From: Trichomonas vaginalis G3
Lineage: Eukaryota > Parabasalia > Trichomonadida > Trichomonadidae
DNA length: 64,000 nucleotides
Assembly: GCF_026262505.1 (NCBI RefSeq)
Contig: NC_067203.1
Location: forward strand, 27,323,411 to 27,387,410
Reading direction: 5' to 3'
Position 1 is the first letter of the stretch. Each line of letters begins with the position of its first letter. A model generated the notes under the pieces. The model saw only the letters and a program-made list of their open reading frames with translations, was not told the origin of the DNA and did not search any database. Positions 28,860 through 36,477 of the stretch are shown here, one piece after another. The position numbers were made by a program, and so were the translations under genes.

Positions 28860-30315
28860 TCTTATATACGAAAAAAAGAGATCTGACATTGTGTCAGATC
28901 TCAGTAAAAGTGACATTTACATGTCAAAAAAATAGAATGAGTTTAAGTAATTAAAATTGAGGGTGAGAGTAGTATTGTATGAAATAATATCTCTCACCCT
29001 CCAATTCATCCTATGGCGCCGAAAAAATTTTGGTGAAATGCGACCACATTTCACCAAAATTTCTCGGCGCCATATAGAGAACTAGAGCCTGTGAGGTACT
29101 GATACTATCCATGTACCTCGCAGGCTCTAGTTCCAAGCCAAAATGGCTAAAAATTGCCCGCAATTGTTCACATTGCGGGCAATTTTTAGCCATTTTGGCT
29201 GGGAATTGGAGGGTGAGAGTAGTATTGTATGAAATAATATCTCTCACCCTCCAATTCATCCTATGGCGCCGAAAAAATTTTGGTGAAATGCGACCACATT
29301 TCACCAAAATTTCTCGGCGTCATATAGAGAACTAGAGCCTGTGAGGTACTGATACTATCCATGTACCTCGCAGGCTCTAGTTCCAAGCCAAAATGGCTAA
29401 AAATTGCCCGCAATTGTTCACATTGCGGGCAATTTTTAGCCATTTTGGCTGGGAATTGGAGGGTGAGAGTAGTATTGTATGAAATAATATCTCTCACCCT
29501 CCAATTCATCCTATGGCGCCGAAAAAATTTTGGTGAAATGCGACCACATTTCACCAAAATTTCTCGGCGCCATATAGAGAACTAGAGCCTGTGAGGTACT
29601 GATACTATCCATGTACCTCGCAGGCTCTAGTTCCAAGCCAAAATGGCTAAAAATTGCCCGCAATTGTTCACATTGCGGGCAATTTTTAGCCATTTTGGCT
29701 GGGAATTGGAGGGTGAGAGTAGTATTGTATGAAATAATATCTCTCACCCTCCAATTCATCCTATGGCGCCGAAAAAATTTTGGTGAAATGCGACCACATT
29801 TCACCAAAATTTCTCGGCGCCATATAGAGAACTAGAGCCTGTGAGGTACTGATACTATCCATGTACCTCGCAGGCTCTAGTTCCAAGCCAAAATGGCTAA
29901 AAATTGCCCGCAATTGTTCACATTGCGGGCAATTTTTAGCCATTTTGGCTGGGAATTGGAGGGTGAGAGTAGTATTGTATGAAATAATATCTCTCACCCT
30001 CCAATTCATCCTATGGCGCCGAAAAAATTTTGGTGAAATGCGACCACATTTCACCAAAATTTCTCGGCGCCATATAGAGAACTAGAGCCTGTGAGGTACT
30101 GATACTATCCATGTACCTCGCAGGCTCTAGTTCCAAGCCAAAATGGCTAAAAATTGCCCGCAATTGTTCACATTCCCATCTTTTGTTGGTAAGACGAAGA
30201 ATATGAAATAAATTATGAAGAAGATAATGATGAATAAAATATCACTTTTTATATTTTTGACACGTAAAGGTGTCACTTTTCTGTCAAACTGTTTTTATCG
30301 TTTTCGTATATAACA
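28860..30315 (+). mobile_element. Non-autonomous Ginger-like hairpin-array element (1456 bp)
   Basis: Same ends as 16676-17875 (TCTTATATACG ... CGTATATAACA) and a 4-bp duplication ATAG (28856-28859, 30316-30319). It contains almost five copies of the 250-bp four-hairpin unit, which are essentially identical to one another, then the same 140-bp right end. Near-perfect identity between units indicates recent amplification or ongoing homogenisation. Confidence 0.9.
28956..30170. repeat. 250-bp four-hairpin tandem array, about 5 units
   Basis: Period exactly 250. In order, each unit holds: H1 with 14-bp arms (ttggagggtgagag); H2 with about 28-bp arms (atggcgccg ... ttttggtgaaatg); H3 with 21-bp arms (gaactagagcctgtgaggt); H4 with about 27-bp perfect arms (ccaaaatggctaaaaattg...). 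Only short linkers are unpaired. Open frames on both strands over it are by-products of the palindromes and were not called as genes. Confidence 0.95.
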
Positions 30316-30986
30316 ATAGAAAATGACGAACAGTCTTTAAGCGCCCAAAACATTCACATATACAAATACTTTAAAGACGATACAACATTGCAACAATGTA
30401 TGATTTCATTTAATGAGATGTTCGAGAAAAAGTTCAACATTGAAGTACAAACTTTACAGCCTATACGTGAGTTTCTTGCACAACTGAAAGAAGAAGGTAG
30501 TCAGCCACAACTTATAGACTTTCATTATGAATTTAATGAAAATGAAGATGGAACTCATGACTGTCAGTTTGTTATATATTCACCATTCAATGAAGTCGCT
30601 AAAAAGAAAGAAGAGCCATTTCGTATAAGATTTCAAATCTCTGAACCCAATGAAGACTTCAAGAATGTTTTCAATTATGATGCAATGCTTCCGAGGAAAA
30701 ATGAATTTTCAAAGATTGTAACACCTGGCATTTGGGATAGAAAGCAAGCAATATTATATTCAAACTTAAGTACGGGCGTTGAAAATGAGTTCATTGGTCA
30801 TACGAGAACTACACCACTGCCAAATCCTAAGTATTACAAGCTTACTGGCTTCAATCGTGAGTTTTGGATAGATATGTACTCCACTCATGACCATAAAGCC
30901 CCTGTTTTGCTACCTCCAGACCATAAAGACTGTCTCTATATTGAAACACAACTCTTAAACTCTACCATCGCAGTATTGTAAAATCT

Positions 30987-31004
30987 ACGCTAGTTTTATT
31001 TTTT
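30987..31004 (+). promoter_or_regulatory. Maverick upstream motif acgctagttttatttttt
   Basis: Begins 44 bases upstream of the HNH gene start at 31031; same family as the motif at 25137-25153. Confidence 0.5.
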
Positions 31005-31030
31005 CTGAAAATTTTATTTGAGTGAAAGGC

Positions 31031-31597
31031 ATGGAAGGTGAAGGACATTGGCAAACACTCGAACATGACAATGACTATGAAATCTTTTCAGAGTACCCTT
31101 ATCCAATTAGACGTATAAGCAATAAAAGAGTTGTTAGTGAGTTTGACCAAGGAGATGGTTATATTTGTGTAAATTTAAACAAACACAAGCTGATGAAACA
31201 TAGAATAGTTGCAGAAACTTTCATTCCGAACCCTGAAGGACTTCGTGAAGTAGACCATATAAACAGAGACAGAGGAGACTTTCATATCTCGAACTTAAGA
31301 TGGACGACAAGAAGAGAAAACATGAGAAATATTTCTGGTTCAAATGGCTATTGGTTTGACATTGTTGACTCTCTTCCTGAAGACGCTGTTGAAATTATAC
31401 AATACTCATATCACACGTTAGAGAACTACTACTATGTCCCAAGTGAAGATGCCTTTTACTATTTCATGGGAACTCAATACAGACGAATGAATGTCTTAAG
31501 ACAGTATAACAAAGATTATATAAACATTACAGATGTAGAAGGAAGAAGAACAAAGCTGTCTATTGCAAAGTTTAAGAGAGACAATGGTTATACATAA
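31031..31597 (+). CDS. HNH homing-type endonuclease, intact
   Basis: 188 residues from the ATG at 31031 (a GTG three codons earlier is not needed). The N-terminal part (YEIFSEYPYPIRRISN) is like NUMOD4. The nuclease core is REVDHINRDRGDFHISNLRW with the His-Asn-His pattern. The C-terminal module (YYVPSEDAFYYFMGTQYR) recurs at 24420-24740 and 27949-28557. Such enzymes nick or cut double-stranded DNA and spread by repair copying. It sits between the penton-like gene and the polymerase. It is the only HNH gene of the three loci that appears functional. Confidence 0.8.
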   Translation: MEGEGHWQTLEHDNDYEIFSEYPYPIRRISNKRVVSEFDQGDGYICVNLNKHKLMKHRIVAETFIPNPEGLREVDHINRDRGDFHISNLRWTTRRENMRNISGSNGYWFDIVDSLPEDAVEIIQYSYHTLENYYYVPSEDAFYYFMGTQYRRMNVLRQYNKDYINITDVEGRRTKLSIAKFKRDNGYT

Positions 31598-31737
31598 ATG
31601 AGAAAAATATATGACCTCATTATTTTTATCACGAATGACCTCATTGCTGACAAAAATAAATGACCTCAGAACTTCAACTTACGAATAAAGCTTGTTTTAG
31701 TCGTTATTGAGAAGTTAAACTTCTCTTCAAAGCAAGG

Positions 31738-32889
31738 TTAACATGACTTACATAAGTCAAATCCAATCTCTTGACCGTCATAAAGTGCTTTGTAAAGTTT
31801 CATTAAACTGAACTCAGAGTCTTTGTCATATGTTCCAACAGGTATGTGAATGTTCTTATCTTCATTGTAATAGCATTGTATAGTTTCAGGAAACATTTCA
31901 TTTGCTGTTAAAGCAAGGACGTCTTGTTTGACACCTTTGCAACGTGCATGGAATGCAACTTCATTTAAATTGTTAGTGAGTAAGTCTATGTAGGTCTTCT
32001 TTCCACAGAAAATACTTTTATAAGCTAAACTTTGTTTATCTTTTGTGATTTCTGCAAAGTCGCTATGAAATTGACCAAGGTTCTTTCCTATAAGTTCGCG
32101 ACCATATCTCTTCTGAAATTCCTGAGCTAAACGCGGGATGTCTTCATTGAAAATATGCATGCTGTCACAGTCCTGGTAAAAGATTTGAAGTCCCATATCT
32201 TCTGCAGTACAGAATACTTCATTCATAATATGTTTTGACATAGATAGAATATTAACACCAAGTGGACAGAAGTTAAAGTGTCTGCAAATGCTTTTCGTTA
32301 GCTTGAAAATAGTTTTATCTGAACCATCCAAACCTTCGAACTTCACTATATGGTTGTAGTTTCTTATAGCATATCTTATAGCATCTTTGTCATCTACTAT
32401 GGTTATTTTTGACTCAATTGGCGATATAATAGTTTTGCCATAAATACTGTTCAGAATGAGCTTTATATTTTCTTGCAAAGGATTTCCTTCTTTCTTATAC
32501 TTTAACCTTAACTCAAACAACTTCTTTACTTCATCTCTTATTCTAATATCTCTGTTTCCATCGTAATAGTATCCTTGCAACACTTCACATTTGACACCTT
32601 GATATTTTATAAGGTCTTGTAATGTTATATGGTCAACATACATGAGACAGCAAGTGTTTGAACTTCTTGGAACGTTAAGTTCTGGATTTAGTTCAGGGTC
32701 GCAAACTATTAAAGGAAAGTGTCTATGTATTCCAATCTCTGTTATCTTAATGAGAACAAAGAAGCCAGACATAAACTTTTCACCAATGGGTTCCTTTTGG
32801 TCGTCATCGAATAAATGTCTCATGAAATACTCTGTGCTTAACATCTCATTCTTGTTTTGGTTTGTCGTCAATAGAACGAATGACATCAT
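31738..32889 (-). pseudogene. Protein-primed family-B DNA polymerase, C-terminal remnant
   Basis: The palm remains: KLILNSIYGKT (motif B, residues about 143-153) and YQDCDS (motif C, about 238-243, with Cys where Thr is usual). Motif A (DxxSLYP) and the whole 3'-5' exonuclease half are absent. A Maverick polymerase is normally about 1000 residues or more; only about 380 are left. The apparent ATG overlaps another gene (32846-33385) by 44 bases. The deletion joins this remnant to that gene, and replication of the element by its own polymerase must be lost. Confidence 0.8.
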
Positions 32890-33385
32890 TAGCTTTGCGA
32901 ACTTGTTCTATAGCGCTCTTAAACATCTCTCTTCTCTGTTGTTTCAGTGTGTCGTCTCTTCTTCTTGTTTCACCAACGTTTGCATTTGTTATGTCAAACA
33001 TTTCTCTTCTTACTTCATGAGGTACAGCTCTTCTTGTTTCACCAACGTTTGAGTTCGTAAGTTCAAACATCTCTTGACGAACATCATGCGAAAGAGCTTT
33101 ACGAGTATGACCAACGTTTGCATTTGTTATGTCAAACATTTCTCTTCTTACTTCATGTGGTACTGAACGTCTATGATATAAGTCAATAGCAACGTCATTT
33201 AAAGGAAATGCTCTTGCATTTATGAACTCATGAATTCTATCATAGCTTATAGCACCATTATAGTCATTGAGGATTTCAGCGAGTGCCTTTTTGTTTGTCG
33301 CGTAATGTTTTGCTACTTCTATGTTAGCTTCTGTAAGAAGTTGTTTTATTTCCGAGTGTTCTAACTTAGACAACTTCCGATACAT
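32846..33385 (-). CDS. Protein with four 27-residue repeats, unknown
   Basis: From the ATG at 33385 (favoured over 33502, because a promoter-like motif lies at 33419-33434) it has 179 residues. The first 80 (KLSKLEHSEIKQLLTEANIEVAKHYATNKKALAEIL) are helical. Then comes a repeat of about 26 residues, RREMFDITNANVGETRR, used about four times, and a helical end. It may be fused to or overprinted on the polymerase remnant, which starts inside it in another frame. No family recognised. Confidence 0.5.
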   Translation of the reverse strand: MYRKLSKLEHSEIKQLLTEANIEVAKHYATNKKALAEILNDYNGAISYDRIHEFINARAFPLNDVAIDLYHRRSVPHEVRREMFDITNANVGHTRKALSHDVRQEMFELTNSNVGETRRAVPHEVRREMFDITNANVGETRRRDDTLKQQRREMFKSAIEQVRKANDVIRSIDDKPKQE

Positions 33386-33418
33386 CTTTAGTAGGAAATA
33401 AAAAAATATTTTTTTGAA

Positions 33419-33434
33419 AAAAATTAGATTAGAT
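33419..33434 (-). promoter_or_regulatory. Maverick upstream motif atctaatctaattttt
   Basis: Variant of the upstream motif, about 35-50 bases before the ATG at 33385. Confidence 0.35.
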
Positions 33435-33496
33435 TTTTTTAAGTTATTTTTCAAAAATAATTTAAATATTTTTATTTTAATGAAACACATGCAAGA

Positions 33497-33952
33497 TTGC
33501 AAGTTCTTTCATACAATGCTCTCGCTACTGCCATCAAGAATGAGTTCAATGGTGCTTCAAATGTTAATGTTATCTTTAACAAGAAGTTTGTGAAAGAATC
33601 TAAGTTCGGTCAGTATGTCAGACCATTAGCTATCGTCATTGACCGCAAACGTTATACTTCACAAGAGTTAGCAGTAGTTTTGAAACAAAAGAGTTTCTTC
33701 GTGAATGTCAAAGATACACACTATACTGTCATAAAGAACTCTAACGTTGACTTCTTCAGTATTGCTATGAATCTTTCCGAACAGAAAGAATATAAGAAAG
33801 GTGAAACAAATGTGAAATATTATCCTTCATCTCTGAAAACAATAACGAACAAAGATGTTATACAAAAGTTCTTACCAAAGGTTGAAGAAGCTTCTATTGA
33901 CATTGACGAAGGAAGTGAAATGGTTGAAGAAATTGACCCTGACGTTATTTGA
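33497..33952 (+). CDS. Unknown Maverick protein without a clear start codon
   Basis: 151 open codons that look like real protein (VIFNKKFVKESKFGQYVRPLAIVIDRKRYTSQELAVVL). It ends in an acidic tail (SIDIDEGSEMVEEIDPDVI). No in-frame ATG is present at the head. An ATG at 33480 is in another frame, so either a one-base shift has broken the start or the true start was lost. The motif arrangement upstream is like that of other genes. No family recognised. Confidence 0.5.
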   Translation: MQVLSYNALATAIKNEFNGASNVNVIFNKKFVKESKFGQYVRPLAIVIDRKRYTSQELAVVLKQKSFFVNVKDTHYTVIKNSNVDFFSIAMNLSEQKEYKKGETNVKYYPSSLKTITNKDVIQKFLPKVEEASIDIDEGSEMVEEIDPDVI

Positions 33953-33984
33953 GCAAAAATATATTTTTGTATAAAATTCCAAAT

Positions 33985-34020
33985 AGTCAGTCATTCAGTC
34001 AGTCGTCATTGACTGCCTGA
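33985..34020. repeat. cagt-type short repeat between genes
   Basis: Runs of cagtcagtcattcagtcagtc. Similar runs lie at 24808-24835 and 49880-49895, each just after a gene end, and may mark 3' ends of Maverick genes. Confidence 0.5.
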
Positions 34021-34054
34021 CTGTAAAAATAATTTCAAAGCATTTAACAAAATC

Positions 34055-34069
34055 TAAGCTAAACTTTTG
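34055..34069 (+). promoter_or_regulatory. Maverick upstream motif taagctaaacttttg
   Basis: Variant of the upstream motif, about 30-45 bases before the ATG at 34098. Confidence 0.35.
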
Positions 34070-34097
34070 TAAGAATTTTTTTTATCTAATATTAAAT

Positions 34098-34400
34098 ATG
34101 GTTGGTCAAACAAGAACAAAAGCACAAATGTTTCAAGACTTACTCAATAGGTTTGAAGCAATGAAACAAATAGATAATACACTTCAAACATTGAGTTTAT
34201 CTTACACTTCAAATATATTCACAGTTATTGACAGAAGTATTGGTGACTTTTTCTCAGCTGAAATAACTTGCAATGGTCATTCTTTCTTTACTGCTTTCTA
34301 TGATAATGGTAATAGTTATTCAGTGGTTGAAAAAGGAAGTTTAGATGAAACAATTCAGTATGTAATTGAAGAATTTCATCTTGTCAGAATTTCTAAATGA
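34098..34400 (+). CDS. Small Maverick protein, unknown
   Basis: 100 residues. It has a helical start (RTKAQMFQDLLNRFEAMKQ), then strand-like stretches (SNIFTVIDRSIGDFFSAEI, HSFFTAFYDNGNSYSVV). Intact, with its own upstream motif. No family recognised. Confidence 0.5.
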   Translation: MVGQTRTKAQMFQDLLNRFEAMKQIDNTLQTLSLSYTSNIFTVIDRSIGDFFSAEITCNGHSFFTAFYDNGNSYSVVEKGSLDETIQYVIEEFHLVRISK

Positions 34401-34425
34401 AGAATGAGCAAAAATATATTTTTGG

Positions 34426-34641
34426 TTAGTCTTCATATCGATATTTTACAACAATTCCCCAATGTATAAACTTTTCATACGCTTTTTCATAAGCTTTATA
34501 TACCTTCAGAAATTTTGCATAATCTTTAGAAGCATTTAGATATTGTTTAAATGCTTTGTATGTCTTCAGAAATTTTGCATAATCTTTTACATGTTGTTCG
34601 TTCTCTTCTTCTGTCATGAGTTCCGAATATTCTAAATTCAT
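34426..34641 (-). CDS. Small helical Maverick protein with internal repeat, unknown
   Basis: 71 residues with two copies of KDYAKFLK[TV]YKA, encoded by direct DNA repeats. Highly helical and rich in Tyr and Lys. Upstream motif at 34671-34689. No family recognised. Confidence 0.5.
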   Translation of the reverse strand: MNLEYSELMTEEENEQHVKDYAKFLKTYKAFKQYLNASKDYAKFLKVYKAYEKAYEKFIHWGIVVKYRYED

Positions 34642-34670
34642 GTTCTTTCATATGAGATAAAATTTTATAA

Positions 34671-34689
34671 AAAAAATAAAATTAGCTTA
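34671..34689 (-). promoter_or_regulatory. Maverick upstream motif taagctaattttattttt
   Basis: Same family as 28583-28599; about 30 bases upstream of the ATG at 34641. Confidence 0.5.
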
Positions 34690-34697
34690 GATTTTTT

Positions 34698-35525
34698 TTA
34701 TTCTTCCTCTTTGAAGTTGTCAAAATATTTTATTATCTTTTCTTTCAGTAGCGGTAAGTCTTCTTTGAATGTAAGTATTGTGCAACCTCTAATATCATAA
34801 TGTGTTTGAGGAAGTGTGTCTTGAACTATCTGTTTAACATCTTCATTAGGTGTCATTGAAATCGGTAAGTTTTCACGATAGAACCAGTTTCTGTCAGATT
34901 TATATATCTTAGCTAAGTCATAAAAGCTCTTGTTGTTTCTTCTCACTAAATGCAACATAACCATATCTCTGTCTTCTTCTTTCTCCAACTCTTCAGTATA
35001 TATCATATACTTATAACTCTTTTCCTTTCCTTTTGGTACTGAACGCGGTATTCTTTTCTGTATGTTTTTGTCTTTGGATTCAATGACTTCATCTTTTGCT
35101 TGAAGTTTCTTTTCCATCTCTTCACGTCCTGCTTTATATAGTTCATCTAACATCATGAAAATATAACAAGCATAACGAGGTGAAGCCCACATTGCTACAG
35201 CATTTACTAAAAGTCTATGAATATAATAATCTTTCAAACCAGGAGCCAAATTCTTGCGATTTTCGTACGGAATCTCTTCTCTCGGTTTTCCGAGGGAAGC
35301 AATCATATGAGGAAATTCTTCTAAAAGTTCTTTTGTCTGTTGGTTTTCAAATCAATGGTATGCTTGCTTTGTAGAACGAAGAGCATTCATTATACTTTGT
35401 ATTTGATACATATCATCTTTGACTGAACGAATGAGACGTAACTGTTTGTTATACTGTATGTACTCGTATTCTTCATTTATGGCTTCATGAACGATAGCAG
35501 TTGTTGTGTTCTCTAATGTTGTCAT
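34698..35525 (-). pseudogene. KilA-N domain protein, interrupted by an in-frame TGA
   Basis: One frame from the ATG at 35525 to the stop at 34698 is broken only by TGA at 35352-35354. The middle has LLVNAVAMWASPRYACYIFMMLDEL, the KilA-N signature of DNA-binding proteins of large DNA viruses and phages. The first half has helical residues before it. The second half, after a coiled-coil linker (EEMEKKLQAKDEVIESKDKNIQ), is a separate domain (NNKSFYDLAKIYKSDRNW, TILTFKEDLPLL). Its role in Mavericks is unknown, probably regulation of the element's DNA. An upstream Met (35543) is possible but lies within the promoter-like tract. Confidence 0.7.
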
Positions 35526-35540
35526 TACTGTCTTTACATA

Positions 35541-35595
35541 CAAAATAAAAAAATAAATAAAAAAAATTCTAACTTTATTTTTTCTGTCTTAAAGA
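35541..35595 (-). promoter_or_regulatory. Maverick upstream region, long form
   Basis: About 50 bases closely similar to 39241-39290: A+T-rich run, then ctaactttattttttct and tcttaa. It lies directly upstream of the KilA-N gene, as the twin lies upstream of the gene at 39226. Confidence 0.55.
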
Positions 35596-35708
35596 AATGT
35601 TAGAAATTCATGATTTTCATGAAGTTTGGTCATTTTCAACATAACCTTCATTGCATGAAAAGTGTCATATATAACATATATATGATATTTTACTAAAAAA
35701 TATGTAAG

Positions 35709-35783
35709 CGGCTCATAGCTCAGTGGTATGGACTCCCTTGTCATAGGTGTCGAGGACCTCGGTTCGAGTCCCGATGGTGTTCA
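35709..35783 (+). tRNA. tRNA-like sequence with Pol III boxes, degenerate fold
   Basis: TAGCTCAGTGG (35716-35726) is a perfect A box and GGTTCGAGTCC (35761-35771) a perfect B box, followed by a T5 run at 35786-35790 that could end Pol III transcription. Yet the T stem, acceptor stem and anticodon stem do not pair well. A GTC triplet sits where an anticodon might be. It is best read as a tRNA pseudogene or a tRNA-derived promoter inside the Maverick. Confidence 0.35.
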
Positions 35784-35879
35784 GGTTTTTCCTTTTCTGC
35801 AAAAAATTGAGAGAGCATTGAATTTGCAAGTACAAAGGGTCTATTTGGTGTTAGACCCTAGCGAAGAAAATATGGTACT

Positions 35880-36170
35880 GGAACGATAGAAGTTTACATT
35901 TGTAAAGTTGGACGATAAAATTTACTAACTAACATCGGTTCGCATCCTGACTGACGTCGGTACAGACCATGACTGACGTCGGTATGGAATGCTCTCAAAA
36001 TCTTCGAAATTGAAAGGTTTATGGAATGACTTCAGGATGGGTCCTGACTGACATCGGTTCGCATCCTGACTGACGTCGGTAGAGACCATGACTGACGTCA
36101 GTTCGCGTCCTGACTGACATCAGGAAATTCTATCGTTCTACTTTACAAAATGTAAACTTCTATCGTACAT
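35880..36170. repeat. Small inverted-repeat element with ctgactgacgtcggt repeats
   Basis: Inverted ends acgatagaagtttacatt (about 35885) and atgtaaacttctatcgt (about 36151) enclose six or more copies of a 14-16-base word, ctgactgacgtcggt, with variants. One is interrupted by unrelated sequence at about 35985-36050. The word contains the palindrome tgacgtca in places. Confidence 0.6.
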
Positions 36171-36342
36171 GATATTTAGTTGACATGGTAATCTATCTTC
36201 ATGTAAAGTTTGGCGGTTAGAAACCGCTGGAAGCCTTCACTTTTTTGACGAACTTTCCGCAGCAATTTTTAAAATTTGTGAAAACTCAACGGTTTGACAC
36301 GTGCCATATGTCATTTTACTCAGAATTTTGTGCTGAATTCAG

Positions 36343-36412
36343 CAAAAATAATTTTTAGGGTAGATGGGTATTTATACCCTCATTTCTACCACGAATTCTA
36401 CCCTCATTATTT
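36343..36412 (-). other. Conserved Maverick 3'-flank motif, inverted copy
   Basis: Inverted form of the sequence at 39304-39358, 53451-53515 and 59847-59935: ggtagaaatgagggt, then gggta-tacccat, then an A/T run. Confidence 0.5.
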
Positions 36413-36477
36413 ATAACCGTTTTACATGGTAAACGTTATGAATTCGTGAGATTCTAAACAGCTTCGTAGCTTCTATT

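Larger units (their letters stand above)
28665..30981 (+). pseudogene. Putative minor capsid (penton-like) gene split by a hairpin element
   Basis: The ATG at 28665 starts the same protein as 59001-59840. A one-base loss in an A/G run near 28723 shifts the frame. Then the 1456-bp element at 28860-30315 is inserted between two codons, and its ATAG duplication restores the original phase when discounted. The remainder, 30316-30981, is open and matches the intact relative throughout (for example REFWIDMYSTHDHK). The role is inferred from gene order next to the capsid gene and the beta-rich look; no diagnostic motif. Confidence 0.65.

Noticed and set aside
28956-30170. Repeated open frames of 74 and 98 codons on both strands
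   Set aside because: They are by-products of 250-bp palindromic units (no stop happens to fall in them); both strands give equally long frames and no protein character.
35709-35783. A functional tRNA-Asp (GTC in the loop region)
   Set aside because: Acceptor, T and anticodon stems do not pair acceptably, so it was kept only as a tRNA-like sequence with Pol III boxes.
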